This document shows, one piece after another, positions 1 to 9,003 of a stretch of DNA of 64,000 nt. Position 1 is the first letter of the stretch, and every line of letters begins with the position of its first letter. The notes beneath the pieces were generated by a model. That model had not been told where the DNA came from, did not search any database, and saw only the letters and a list, made by a program, of their open reading frames with translations. Made by a program: the position numbers and the translations under genes. The stretch comes from CAWFGW01 sp963849955 (GTDB taxonomy: Bacteria > Bacteroidota > Bacteroidia > Cytophagales > JAAEPT01): NCBI GenBank assembly GCA_963849955.1, contig CAWKJU010000022.1, forward strand, positions 1 through 64,000, given 5' to 3'.

Positions 1-72
1 TTAGAGAGTAACAAATATTGGAAAGTGAATTAAATAAACTAACTTCAATATGTTTATCAAACAATAGATGCC

Positions 73-1620
73 ATGAAATCGATTTATCTACTTTGCATTT
101 TTTTATTCTTTGGGATAAATAACATTCAAGCGCAACAAAGCAATTTTTCAAAAAAAATACCTGCTAGCTATAATGCTTATTCCGTTACTAACACCCATGA
201 TGGAGCATATTTAATTACTGGACGTTCAGTAGATTTTGATAATGGATTATTACTAAAAGTGGATTCCTCTGGAAATTTGTTGTGGAGCAAAGATGCAACT
301 TCAGCAAGTCTAAGTTATGTTAGTTTAGACTATATATCTTCCTTAAGTGACTCTTCTTTTTTAATAATTGGAAATGGGAGTAATAGTGTATTAAAAAAAG
401 AAGTGGGGATCCTTATAAAAATGAATTCCGATGGTGATATAATTTGGACTCGTCAACTATCGAGTAATAACACCGTTATTTTGAAATTCTGTATCGAAAC
501 TTCGGATGGCGATTATTTGATAGGAGGTGAAATTGATTTTAAATCTTATGTTGCAAGATTTACAAAAAACGGGGAACTTATCTGGTCTAAGAGTTATGCA
601 GGTGGTACAGTATCTGGAGCAAATTCTGGAAAAGAAGTGTCGAACAAACATTTTTTAGTGACTGGGTATTTTAATGAAAACAATATAAGTCATGCTTACG
701 TCACAGAAATCGATGAGGAGGGTAATGTTGAATGGTCTAGAAAATATAATACAGACTCTAATGGATCTGTGGGTTTTGATATCGAACAAACTAATAATGG
801 GTTTTTATTTTACCTATCTTCAAGTACTATTCTAAATTGTGATAGTATTGGAAACATTATATGGGGTAATAATTATGATATATCTAGTTACCCTCCTTAT
901 GGAAGCTTCAGACTACGCAAAAACAAATTAAACTCCTATTCATTTGTTACGGGCGACCCGATGCTATCTGATTTGGGAAGTAGTGGTAACACAATAGTAA
1001 CAATTGACACTTTAGGACAAGTGCTTTGGTCTAAAAATTTGGAGCTAGATGCAAATGATTTAGTGGTTACGGATAAAAACAAGCTCTTCGTTATTGGAAA
1101 TGCCGCTATTATGAATGCCGTACGCTGTGAATATTGTGAATCTCGTGAATTAGGCTTTATTATGACAGACTCTAGTGATAACACCAACAAGTGCGCTTTT
1201 CCGACTAACCTCCAAGCTTCAAAAACTAATGATATAATCGATACCGCTGTGCATTTTACTGCCGAAAACGTAGGTGAGGCAAATACCATCTATATTTCTT
1301 ATTCTATACTAGATTTAAAAGGTATAGATGGTTGCGTTACTCTGGATTACATAGGAAGTACTAAATCAACTTTTGAAAATTCTAAAACACAACTTTTCCC
1401 TACTATTGGAAATGGTCAATTTAACTTCATACTGCCAGAATTGTCAACTGGTAAAATTTTGCTAATCAACAGCTTAAGTCAAGTCGTACATCAACAATCG
1501 TTTCAAGAAACAACACAAATTCAGTTTAATCTTTCTTCACTGAATGCTGGTTTGTATACGTATACTGTGAACTACACAAACAAGGGTAGTGAAACGGGGA
1601 AACTCATCATTTCTGAGTAA
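73..1620 (+). CDS. T9SS-sorted secreted propeller-like protein
   Basis: Predicted secreted protein of 515 residues. An N-terminal signal peptide (about residues 1-20, ending NIQAQ) is followed by at least six spaced copies of a G-x-(L/I/V)-x-W motif (GNLLWSK, GDIIWTR, GELIWSK, GNVEWSR, GNIIWGN, GQVLWSK), each about 45-60 residues apart. Such repeats are typical of beta-propeller blades. The last ~75 residues (LFPTIGNGQFNF to GKLIISE) resemble the Por secretion C-terminal sorting domain recognised by the type IX system, so the mature protein is probably surface-attached or released. No catalytic motif is visible and the function is unknown. It converges on recJ with a 17-bp gap. The start is the only ATG that keeps the signal peptide intact. 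Confidence 0.85.
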   Translation: MKSIYLLCIFLFFGINNIQAQQSNFSKKIPASYNAYSVTNTHDGAYLITGRSVDFDNGLLLKVDSSGNLLWSKDATSASLSYVSLDYISSLSDSSFLIIGNGSNSVLKKEVGILIKMNSDGDIIWTRQLSSNNTVILKFCIETSDGDYLIGGEIDFKSYVARFTKNGELIWSKSYAGGTVSGANSGKEVSNKHFLVTGYFNENNISHAYVTEIDEEGNVEWSRKYNTDSNGSVGFDIEQTNNGFLFYLSSSTILNCDSIGNIIWGNNYDISSYPPYGSFRLRKNKLNSYSFVTGDPMLSDLGSSGNTIVTIDTLGQVLWSKNLELDANDLVVTDKNKLFVIGNAAIMNAVRCEYCESRELGFIMTDSSDNTNKCAFPTNLQASKTNDIIDTAVHFTAENVGEANTIYISYSILDLKGIDGCVTLDYIGSTKSTFENSKTQLFPTIGNGQFNFILPELSTGKILLINSLSQVVHQQSFQETTQIQFNLSSLNAGLYTYTVNYTNKGSETGKLIISE

Positions 1621-1637
1621 CCAAGATAGTTCTACAC

Positions 1638-3332
1638 TTAAAACCTCACATCTTTCACCATCAACTGTAAAGTGGTTTTCCCATTAAAATGGTTTTCTTC
1701 CAAATTATAACAGATATGAAACGGCACTCCTGTTCTAATTTTTTCATAGTGATGTGCCAAACCAAAACCTATTCCATGCATTTCAACATCACCTTGTTTG
1801 ACACATAGTTTCAAATGATCTTCTTTTACAATGCGTGACTTACCATTATCTACCACATTTTCGGTTACAAAAATTGGCTGCATGTTTTGGGGACCAAAGG
1901 GGCCCATTTGAGATAAAATCGCAAAAAACTTAGGTGTGATTTGATCAAAAGTAATGATTTGATCAACTGAAATTTTAGGCACTAACTGCTCTTCAGTGAT
2001 TGTAGCTGCTACTATCTGCTCAAACATGGTTTGAAAAGCAGCCACATTTTCAATTTTCATCGTCATGCCTGCAGCATAGGTGTGTCCACCATATTGTTCT
2101 AACAAATCTGCACAAGAAGTGATGGCTTCATAAACATCGAAACCATGAACCGAACGCGCTGAACCGGTTGCTTTTCCGTTTGATTCTGTCAAAATGATGG
2201 TTGGACGATAATGGTTTTCAATGCACCGAGAAGCGACTATTCCTATTACTCCTTTGTGCCAATCATTTTTAAACAATACCGTTGATTTAGCTTCTAATAA
2301 GTTCTTATCTGCTTCTATCATTCGTAGGGCTTCTTGGGTGATCGAAGAATCAAAATCTCTACGCAGATTGTTTTTCTCATTCACTTTTACTCCAAAGCCA
2401 TAAGCTGTTTCCGTATTTTCTGCTAATAATAATTTTACTGCACCATGCGCATGATCTATTCGACCTGCCGCATTAATCCGGGGACCAATACCGAAAACCA
2501 CATTGGTGACCGTTAAGTCTTTTTTAAAACCTGCTAATTCAATTAAGGCCTTTAGACCTGGTCTTGGGTTGGTGTTTAACTGTTTTAAGCCGGCACTCAC
2601 TAACACCCTATTTTCACCCGTGATAGGCACAATATCCGAACAAGTGGCTACAGCTACTAAATCCAAAAATTCAAAGGCTTCTGACTCATCAATCCCATTT
2701 TGTTGGCAAAAGCCTTGAATCAATTTGAATGCTACACCACAGCCACACAATTCATCGTAGGGATAACTACAGGTCTCTTGCTTAGGATCCAGTATAGCAA
2801 ATGCTGGCGGTAACTCAATTCCTGGACGGTGATGGTCGCAAATGATAACATCAATCCCATATTCTTTCGCTTTGGCAATTTTTCCGATTGCTTTAATTCC
2901 ACAGTCGATGGTGACAATCACGGATATGTCGTTGTCTTTGGCATATTCAATGCCTTGCTCACTGACGCCATATCCTTCTGTGTATCTATCAGGAATATAA
3001 TAATCTAAGTTTGCTGTATAGTTTCTAAAAAAACCATAAAACAAAGCCACAGAAGTTGATCCATCGACATCATAATCACCATAAACCAATATTTTTTCTT
3101 CTTTTTGAATGGCTTCAGAAATACGATTAACAGCTTCTGCAAGTCCTTTCATTAAAAATGGATCGTGCAAATTGGTTAACTCTGGTCGAAAATAAGTTTT
3201 GGCTTGATCAAAAGTTTGCACCCCACGCTGTACCAATATTCCAGCTAATAAAGGTGAAATATTAATAGCCTCTGAAAGTGAGGTTACAGCTTCTTCTGAA
3301 GGTGATGGCAGAAAATCCCAGCGATAAGTCAT
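1638..3332 (-). CDS. recJ: single-stranded-DNA-specific exonuclease RecJ
   Basis: RecJ degrades single-stranded DNA 5' to 3' in recombinational repair and mismatch repair. The 564-residue length is usual for the family. The DHH-phosphoesterase metal-binding motifs are visible: DYDVDG at residues 86-91 and DHH at 166-168. The DHHA1-type motif GGHTYAAGM lies near residue 420, followed by the C-terminal OB-fold region. Transcribed alone on the minus strand; only 30 bp separate its start from a small plus-strand membrane-peptide gene. Family assignment is secure. Confidence 0.96.
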   Translation of the reverse strand: MTYRWDFLPSPSEEAVTSLSEAINISPLLAGILVQRGVQTFDQAKTYFRPELTNLHDPFLMKGLAEAVNRISEAIQKEEKILVYGDYDVDGSTSVALFYGFFRNYTANLDYYIPDRYTEGYGVSEQGIEYAKDNDISVIVTIDCGIKAIGKIAKAKEYGIDVIICDHHRPGIELPPAFAILDPKQETCSYPYDELCGCGVAFKLIQGFCQQNGIDESEAFEFLDLVAVATCSDIVPITGENRVLVSAGLKQLNTNPRPGLKALIELAGFKKDLTVTNVVFGIGPRINAAGRIDHAHGAVKLLLAENTETAYGFGVKVNEKNNLRRDFDSSITQEALRMIEADKNLLEAKSTVLFKNDWHKGVIGIVASRCIENHYRPTIILTESNGKATGSARSVHGFDVYEAITSCADLLEQYGGHTYAAGMTMKIENVAAFQTMFEQIVAATITEEQLVPKISVDQIITFDQITPKFFAILSQMGPFGPQNMQPIFVTENVVDNGKSRIVKEDHLKLCVKQGDVEMHGIGFGLAHHYEKIRTGVPFHICYNLEENHFNGKTTLQLMVKDVRF

Positions 3333-3362
3333 AAGAGAAAAATAATCATTTAACTTTATAAT

Positions 3363-3473
3363 ATGAGTGAAGAAGAAGACAAAAAAAACTTAAAACCCTA
3401 TTATAAAGTAGATTTACTTTTATACGGAATAATGGTATTATTCATTATAATCCTGTTTGTCTTCTTTACTTAA
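3363..3473 (+). CDS. 36-residue single-pass membrane peptide (candidate)
   Basis: A short open reading frame starts with ATG at 3363 and stops with TAA at 3471. It encodes a charged, hydrophilic N-terminus (MSEEEDKKNLKPYYK) followed by a ~20-residue hydrophobic segment rich in Ile, Leu, Val and Phe that ends two residues before the stop. This charged-head plus one-helix design is typical of genuine small membrane proteins. It sits between the divergent end of recJ and the 3' end of rmuC, and its last 36 bases overlap the rmuC C-terminus on the other strand. Its function is unknown. Expression and conservation cannot be judged from this sequence alone. Confidence 0.5.
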   Translation: MSEEEDKKNLKPYYKVDLLLYGIMVLFIIILFVFFT

Positions 3474-4799
3474 AAATTGATTCTCCGATCGCTCTATGAG
3501 CGTTTCGTCTATATCTTTAGTTGCTTTTGCTCCCAACAATTTAATTTTTTCAGCACGCGTAATCAAATTACCAGTTCCTGTTGAGAGTTTGTTCATCGCG
3601 TCATCGTAGGACTTTTGAGAAACCAACAGCCCTTTATTTATTTTTTCCATATCAGCCAAAAACCCCACAAACTTATCATACAACGCTCCACTCTGTCGAG
3701 CAATTTCTATGGCGTTTTTAGTTTGCCGTTCTTGATTCCAGATGGAAGAAATGGTTCGTAATGTTGCCAATAAGGTAGAGGGCGAAACAATAACCACCTT
3801 ATTGTCCCAGGCAAAGTTGAATAGATCAATATCTGCTTGAATGGCTAAACTAAAAGATGATTCGATTGGGATAAATAACAACACAAAATCGGGTGTGTTT
3901 AAACCTGCCGAAGTTTGATAGGCTTTCTCACTCAATTTTTTTACATGGCTTTTAACAGAAATTACGTGGCCTTTGAGAGCTATTACCCGTTCCTCTTCAC
4001 TTTCAGCATTAATTACCTGTTCATACGCTACGAGTGAAACTTTAGCATCGATAATCAAGTGTTTGTTTTCAGGCAACCGCACGATAACATCTGGTTGAAT
4101 TAATTTTCCTTCTAGATTTTGTGTGGAATACTGCGTGTCATATTCTTGTCCTTTCACCAACCCTGAGCGTTCTAATACGCGCTCTAGAATCACCTCTCCC
4201 CAATTTCCTTGTTTTTTTGTATCTCCTTTGAGGGCTTTAGTCAAATTGTGTGCTTCATCTGCCATACGCTTATTCAGTTCGTGTAGCAGTTTAATTTGTT
4301 CTTTGAGTCCTTCTTGATCTTTACCGCTTCGCTCAATTTTGTCTTCAAATGATTTGATGCGTTCACCCAGTGGTTTTAATGTCAGCGTTAATTTTTCATT
4401 GCTTAACTGATTAATCTGCTCACTGTTTTGACGAAGCACTTTAGAGGCAATATTTTCAAATTCTTTTTGAAATTTCTCATTCAAACGCTCTATTTCTTCG
4501 CGTTGCTCCACCATTCGGGTTTCTTGACCTTGAAATACAGCAATGGATTTTTCTAACCTGCGCGAAAGATCTACATTTTCTTCTCTAGCCTGTTGAAGTT
4601 CAGATTTGAAATCCAATATGTCTTTTGCTGCTAAATTGGCTCGCTCTTCAATTCGTGCTTTTTCCTGAGCTAACAACTGATAGTCGAGCTGCGAAACACC
4701 TTGTTCTTTGGTGTCTTGGGAATCAATTTTGGCTTTCATTACAAACCACATCGCTCCTGCGCCTATCACTAATCCTATAATTAAAAAAAGAATGTCCAT
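3438..4799 (-). CDS. rmuC: DNA recombination protein RmuC
   Basis: RmuC-family proteins are membrane-anchored, nuclease-like proteins that limit DNA inversion and rearrangement at repeats. The 453-residue product begins with a transmembrane segment (about residues 3-21). A long charged coiled coil follows to about residue 190. The conserved RmuC domain comes next, with KQGNWGEVILERVLE and the block QPDVIVRLPENKHLIIDAK containing the predicted D-x(n)-D-A-K nuclease-like residues. The ending in QDYNE overlaps a small plus-strand reading frame. Assignment is by family signature; the exact biochemical activity is not established for this copy. Confidence 0.93.
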   Translation of the reverse strand: MDILFLIIGLVIGAGAMWFVMKAKIDSQDTKEQGVSQLDYQLLAQEKARIEERANLAAKDILDFKSELQQAREENVDLSRRLEKSIAVFQGQETRMVEQREEIERLNEKFQKEFENIASKVLRQNSEQINQLSNEKLTLTLKPLGERIKSFEDKIERSGKDQEGLKEQIKLLHELNKRMADEAHNLTKALKGDTKKQGNWGEVILERVLERSGLVKGQEYDTQYSTQNLEGKLIQPDVIVRLPENKHLIIDAKVSLVAYEQVINAESEEERVIALKGHVISVKSHVKKLSEKAYQTSAGLNTPDFVLLFIPIESSFSLAIQADIDLFNFAWDNKVVIVSPSTLLATLRTISSIWNQERQTKNAIEIARQSGALYDKFVGFLADMEKINKGLLVSQKSYDDAMNKLSTGTGNLITRAEKIKLLGAKATKDIDETLIERSENQFLSKEDKQDYNE

Positions 4800-5015
4800 G
4801 TTTGAGTAATGAGATTGTTAGATGTGAGTATTGAGATTTTAAGAAGCGATATTATTAGCTGTGAGAAATTCTCTTTTTTCAAAACTAGAAGTTTCATCTT
4901 TAGTCTTAATACTTTGTATTATGTACTAAATACAGTTCTTGACTTGACTCTTGTCTCTTGGTACTTTCGTCTTTCTACTTTATACATTAATCTTAGTTCT
5001 AATTTGATTTAGATA
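4800..5015. other. intergenic region with degenerate short repeats
   Basis: No convincing gene lies between the rmuC start and the terminator at 5016. The sequence contains many near-repeats of short words such as gtgagtattgagat at its left end and cttgactcttgtctcttgg near 4940-4960. Similar repetitive spacers occur between genes in Bacteroidota. A 67-codon reading frame here has low-complexity composition and no family resemblance, so I do not call it a gene. Confidence 0.4.
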
Positions 5016-5050
5016 AAAAAAGCATCCCGATGTGTATCGAGATGCTTTTT
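5016..5050 (-). terminator. rho-independent terminator of the SPOR-domain gene
   Basis: The arms AAAAAGCATC and GATGCTTTTT form a ten-pair stem, extended by partial pairing of the inner CGAT/ATCG around a GTGT loop. The flanking A and T runs let it work in either direction. It lies 23 bp beyond the stop of the minus-strand SPOR-domain gene. Confidence 0.8.
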
Positions 5051-5072
5051 AACTATTTGTTTAGTTAACTGA

Positions 5073-5663
5073 TTAGATCGATCCTTCTAAAACTTCTTTG
5101 ATGTTGACTCTTTTACCGTCTTTATAAGATACAATCCAAGCGCCTTTTACGCCCATCTCTCTCATATATTTTTTGAATTTATCTGCTTCCCAATAGTCGC
5201 TGAAGATACCCAAGGTATATTTCATAGTTCCGTCTGCATCAACTTCACCGCTAAAGTTTTGGTGACGATCAAAGTATTTTGTTAAATCAAAGTTTTTAAA
5301 AGCACCTACTTGAACTTTAAACACAACACCTGGAGCTGCAGTTGTAGTGCCACCACTTGCCGCTACTGGTGCTGAAGCTGCTTGTTGCGCTTTTTCTTCT
5401 GCTGCCGCTGCCGCTGCTTTATAATCTTCTATTTCAGAACTAATTTGCTCGTTTTCAGACTCTAATTCATCTACACGAGTTTGTAAATTGATAACATCCT
5501 CTTTGTACTTGTCTTTATTTTCTACCAAAGCTTTGAAAGTCGCTGGACTCATTGACTTCAGTTTTTTCTTCCATTCTTTTTCTTCTTCCTTGGTCAACGT
5601 TTGGGCGAAACTCATAGAACCAAAAGTGATGACTAGCGCTAAGGCAAAAACGACTTTATTCAT
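5073..5663 (-). CDS. SPOR-domain envelope protein
   Basis: Predicted periplasmic or envelope protein of 196 residues. It has a signal peptide (MNKVVFALALVITFGSMSFAQ), then a Lys/Glu-rich coiled-coil segment (about residues 22-90), an Ala-rich linker, and a C-terminal SPOR domain (about residues 115-190) beginning FKVQVGAFKNF. SPOR domains bind septal or denuded peptidoglycan. I chose the ATG at 5663 rather than the in-frame ATG at 5687. The upstream option adds eight polar residues before a clean signal peptide. The peptidoglycan role is inferred from the domain; no partner is visible nearby. Confidence 0.85.
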   Translation of the reverse strand: MNKVVFALALVITFGSMSFAQTLTKEEEKEWKKKLKSMSPATFKALVENKDKYKEDVINLQTRVDELESENEQISSEIEDYKAAAAAAEEKAQQAASAPVAASGGTTTAAPGVVFKVQVGAFKNFDLTKYFDRHQNFSGEVDADGTMKYTLGIFSDYWEADKFKKYMREMGVKGAWIVSYKDGKRVNIKEVLEGSI

Positions 5664-5711
5664 AATTATATAATTAGAGTAGCCCAATTTCGATAATTTT
5701 TTTAGAATGAC

Positions 5712-5732
5712 AAAAAAAAGGCTTTAAAGCTT
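5712..5732 (-). terminator. possible weak terminator after fumC
   Basis: Read on the minus strand, a short palindrome GCTTTAAAGC is followed directly by a run of eight T residues, 18 bp past the fumC stop. The stem is short, so this is a weak call. Confidence 0.3.
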
Positions 5733-5749
5733 AAAATTTAAAATGATTA

Positions 5750-7141
5750 TTAATCATTTCCTATCATTTTTAAGGGATCAACCCAACGATCAAACTCCTC
5801 AGCACTAACATAACCTAGCCTAATTGCTTCTTCTTTCAGCGTTGTGTCATTTTCATGTGCTGCATTCGCTATTTCAGCTGCTTTGTAATAGCCAATCTTT
5901 GTGTTCAATGCTGTCACCAGCATCAACGAATTATTTAACAGTTCTTTAATACGTTTTTTGTTGGGTTCGATTCCTGCCACACAATGTTTCTCAAAGGAAA
6001 CACAAGCATCGCCTAACAATTGAGCAGAGTGTAGTAAGTTGGCAATCATCATTGGTTTAAAAACGTTTAACTCAAACTGTCCACTCATGCCACCTACTGA
6101 AATCGCTACATCATTACCCATTACTTGAGCACAGACCATCGTTAATGCTTCACACTGTGTGGGATTTACTTTTCCCGGCATAATGGAGGAACCCGGCTCA
6201 TTGGCAGGGATGTTGATTTCGCCAATTCCCGAACGCGGACCAGAACTTAACATTCTGATGTCATTGGCTATTTTCATTAAACTCACTGCCAATTGTTTTA
6301 AGGCTCCATGCGTTTCCACTAAAGCATCATGGGCAGCTAATGATTCAAATTTATTTTCTGCTGTTTTGAAAGGCAAATCAGAAATTTCAGCAATGTTTTT
6401 TGCCACCAATTCAGCATATCCATTTGGTGTATTTAAACCTGTGCCTACCGCTGTTCCACCCAATGCCAGCTCGGATAAATGAGTCAAAGTGTTTTTTAAT
6501 GCCTTTAATCCATGTGTTAATTGCGCGGCATAACCACTGAACTCTTGTCCGAGTGTTAATGGAGTAGCGTCCATAAAATGGGTACGGCCAATTTTAACCA
6601 CCGCCTTCATTTCCTCACTTTTTTGCATGATGGTATTTCTTAGCCTTTCAACCGAAGGAATAGTGTTTTCAATCAATGACTTATAAGCAGCAATGTGCAT
6701 GGCCGTAGGAAACGTATCGTTAGATGATTGCGATTTATTGACATCGTCATTGGCTAAAATGAATTTTTCGCCTTCTCCTAGCTTATTTCCTCGCAGCACA
6801 TGAGAGCGGTTGGCGATGACTTCATTCACATTCATGTTGGTTTGGGTGCCTGAACCGGTTTGCCAAATCACCAAAGGAAATTGATCATCCCATTTTCCAT
6901 TGGTGATTTCATCACAGACCTGCGCAATCAAATCTGATTTTTCTTTATCCAAAACACCGAGCTCTACGTTGGTTTTTGCGGCAGCTTTTTTTAGCGAGGC
7001 AAAAGCATATATCACTTCGATAGGCATTTTTTGGTTACCAATCTTGAAATTTTCCAAAGAGCGTTGGGTTTGAGCACCCCAATATTTGTCTTCAGGAACT
7101 TGTACTTCTCCAAGTGTATCTTTTTCTATTCTATAGTTCAT
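5750..7141 (-). CDS. fumC: class II fumarate hydratase
   Basis: Catalyses the reversible hydration of fumarate to L-malate in the TCA cycle, as a cytoplasmic homotetramer. The 463-residue length is standard. The superfamily signature GSSIMPGKVNP is at residues 317-327, the GRTHFMDATPLTLGQE block with its substrate-binding Thr-His is at 185-200, and SSNDTFPTAMH is at 139-149. The GSGTQTNMN block is at 97-105. It is divergent from radA, with 104 bp between the two starts holding both promoters. The fumarase reading is preferred over aspartase because of close agreement with FumC-type spacing. Confidence 0.95.
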   Translation of the reverse strand: MNYRIEKDTLGEVQVPEDKYWGAQTQRSLENFKIGNQKMPIEVIYAFASLKKAAAKTNVELGVLDKEKSDLIAQVCDEITNGKWDDQFPLVIWQTGSGTQTNMNVNEVIANRSHVLRGNKLGEGEKFILANDDVNKSQSSNDTFPTAMHIAAYKSLIENTIPSVERLRNTIMQKSEEMKAVVKIGRTHFMDATPLTLGQEFSGYAAQLTHGLKALKNTLTHLSELALGGTAVGTGLNTPNGYAELVAKNIAEISDLPFKTAENKFESLAAHDALVETHGALKQLAVSLMKIANDIRMLSSGPRSGIGEINIPANEPGSSIMPGKVNPTQCEALTMVCAQVMGNDVAISVGGMSGQFELNVFKPMMIANLLHSAQLLGDACVSFEKHCVAGIEPNKKRIKELLNNSLMLVTALNTKIGYYKAAEIANAAHENDTTLKEEAIRLGYVSAEEFDRWVDPLKMIGND

Positions 7142-7197
7142 ATCTTCTCTTTTTTGAATTAAAAACTGTTGTCACATCATCAAGTTATTAATAATAC

Positions 7198-7228
7198 TTG
7201 CGATGAACCAATAGAACTTACTACTTTG
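7198..7228 (+). promoter_or_regulatory. candidate promoter for radA
   Basis: TTG at 7198-7200 and TACTTTG at 7222-7228 sit 17 bp upstream of the radA start. The downstream element is one base shorter than the Bacteroidota consensus TAnnTTTG, so the match is imperfect. Confidence 0.35.
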
Positions 7229-7245
7229 TAGTTTACTCCAAAGTC

Positions 7246-8619
7246 ATGGCAAAAATCAAATCGACATATTTCTGTCAATCGTGTGGTTACAACTCTCCTA
7301 AATGGTTAGGCAAATGCCCTTCCTGCAATGAATGGAATACATTCGTAGAGGAAGTCGTACAAAAAGAAACACCTCAAAAAGGTTCATGGAAAACGGGCTC
7401 TGAAAAAAACATCGCTAATCGACCTCTTCGTGTGGCCGATATTGCCATTGACACAACTGCTCGAATTGTAACTCAAGATGCGGAACTCAATCGGGTATTG
7501 GGTGGTGGAATTGTACCCGGCTCCTTGGTTTTGTTAGGAGGTGAACCAGGAATAGGAAAGTCAACCTTATTGCTTCAGTTGTCTATCTCTCTTGCGGGGA
7601 AAAAGGTGCTTTACGTTTCGGGAGAAGAAAGTGAATCACAAATTAAAATGCGAGCGGAACGCATAAGTAAAGACAATCAGGAATGCTATATTTTAGCAGA
7701 GACAAATACCCAGAACATCTTTAAACAAATTGAGCAACTCGCTCCTGATGTGGTCATTATTGATTCCATTCAAACCTTGCATTCTACCTACATTGAATCT
7801 GTGGCTGGTAGCGTCTCCCAAGTACGAGAATGTGCTGCTGAGATGTTGAAGTTTGCCAAGGAAACTTCAGTACCTGTGTTTTTAGTAGGACATATTACCA
7901 AAGACGGTTCTATTGCTGGACCAAAAGTACTGGAACACATGGTGGACACCGTACTACAATTTGAAGGCGATCGCCATTTGAGTTACCGCATTTTGCGCAC
8001 CATTAAAAACCGGTTTGGCTCTACTTCCGAATTAGGAATATATGAAATGCTGGGCGATGGTTTACGGGAAGTTAGCAATCCTTCCGAAATTTTAATTTCC
8101 CAACGGGACGAAGCTTTAAGTGGTGTCGCTATCGCAGCTTCTCAGGAAGGCAACCGCCCTTTATTAATAGAAATACAATCGCTCGTAAGTCCCGCCAACT
8201 ACGGAACACCTCAACGGTCGTGCACGGGGTATGACAGCAAACGTTTGAATATGTTGTTAGCTGTTCTCGAAAAACGTGGGGGTTTTCGCTTAGGGGTACA
8301 GGATGTGTTCTTAAATATTGCCGGAGGTTTAAAGGTAGATGACCCAGCGATCGACTTAGCCATATGCGTAGCTATTGTTTCCAGTTTTGAAGAGATGACC
8401 ATTTCTCCAACGTGTTGTTTTGCTGGTGAAATTGGTTTAGGTGGTGAATTGCGAGCGGTAAACCGTATCGAAGGACGAATTCAGGAAGCCGAGAAACTAG
8501 GGTTTCAAGAAATCTATATCTCGAAATTCAATAAACTAACCCTCGACAAATCGAAAATGAAAATTAAGATTTTTGAATTTTCGAAGTTAAGTCAGGTGTT
8601 TGAGGAGTTGTTTGGGTAG
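7246..8619 (+). CDS. radA: DNA repair protein RadA (Sms)
   Basis: RadA is a RecA-like ATPase that promotes branch migration during recombinational repair. All family parts are visible in 457 residues. There is an N-terminal zinc finger with C10/C13 and C24/C27. The Walker A motif GGEPGIGKST is at residues 98-107, and the RadA-specific KNRFG motif at 254-258. A C-terminal Lon-like domain carries the GEIGLGGELRAV block. It stands alone and is followed by a repeat-rich spacer of 384 bp. Confidence 0.96.
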   Translation: MAKIKSTYFCQSCGYNSPKWLGKCPSCNEWNTFVEEVVQKETPQKGSWKTGSEKNIANRPLRVADIAIDTTARIVTQDAELNRVLGGGIVPGSLVLLGGEPGIGKSTLLLQLSISLAGKKVLYVSGEESESQIKMRAERISKDNQECYILAETNTQNIFKQIEQLAPDVVIIDSIQTLHSTYIESVAGSVSQVRECAAEMLKFAKETSVPVFLVGHITKDGSIAGPKVLEHMVDTVLQFEGDRHLSYRILRTIKNRFGSTSELGIYEMLGDGLREVSNPSEILISQRDEALSGVAIAASQEGNRPLLIEIQSLVSPANYGTPQRSCTGYDSKRLNMLLAVLEKRGGFRLGVQDVFLNIAGGLKVDDPAIDLAICVAIVSSFEEMTISPTCCFAGEIGLGGELRAVNRIEGRIQEAEKLGFQEIYISKFNKLTLDKSKMKIKIFEFSKLSQVFEELFG

Positions 8620-8647
8620 AATTATTCGTTTGCAAAGATACCAAACA

Positions 8648-8671
8648 GTGGTTTGTGAGGACACAAACCAC
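8648..8671. repeat. 10-bp perfect hairpin downstream of radA
   Basis: GTGGTTTGTG and CACAAACCAC form a perfect ten-pair stem with a four-base AGGA loop, 29 bp past the radA stop. No T run follows directly on the plus strand, so it is not a textbook terminator, but it could stabilise or end the radA transcript. Confidence 0.6.
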
Positions 8672-8690
8672 GGCATCAATTTTATCCTTA

Positions 8691-8899
8691 CGTCATTCCC
8701 ACGTAGGTGGGAATCTGCCAATCGACAGCCTAAAAACCATATACAAACCTTCATCCCACAACTTTGTTTTTCATAGATTAACAGCGTTCTCACTCCCAAA
8801 ACTTGCACGTCACCCCAGAATTAATATCAGGGGTCTCCCAATCGAAGCCTTTAGGCTCGTCTCCACCTCAGAGAGATTCCCGCCTACGCGGGAATGACG
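8691..8899. repeat. REP/MITE-like element with three hairpin arms
   Basis: The left arm (8691-8715, CGTCATTCCCACGTAGG...) and right arm (8874-8899, ending CGCGGGAATGACG) are inverted copies of each other. Each also folds alone into an eight-pair hairpin: ATTCCCAC/GTGGGAAT and ATTCCCGC/GCGGGAAT. A second copy of the left arm, in direct orientation but diverged, lies at about 8807-8855. It keeps ACGTCA at the start and CCAATCGA..AGCCT at the end. No gene lies inside. Most of the radA-to-9004 spacer is this element. The arms resemble extragenic palindromes mobilised by RAYT transposases, but no such gene is in the window. Confidence 0.65.
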
Positions 8900-9003
8900 G
8901 ATTGTAAAAAGAATTCGCTTATATTAATGGTACCGTTTACTTTCGCCTCATCTTTTGTATACATCAGCACAAATCGTTTTAACCACCTATAACTTATTTT
9001 ATC

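Noticed and set aside
4809..5012. 67-residue plus-strand reading frame in the rmuC spacer
   Set aside because: Composed of low-complexity, repeat-derived sequence with no recognisable motif.
8587..8897. Reading frames over the radA downstream spacer (both strands)
   Set aside because: They span the hairpins and REP-like arms and have no family similarity or consistent codon use.
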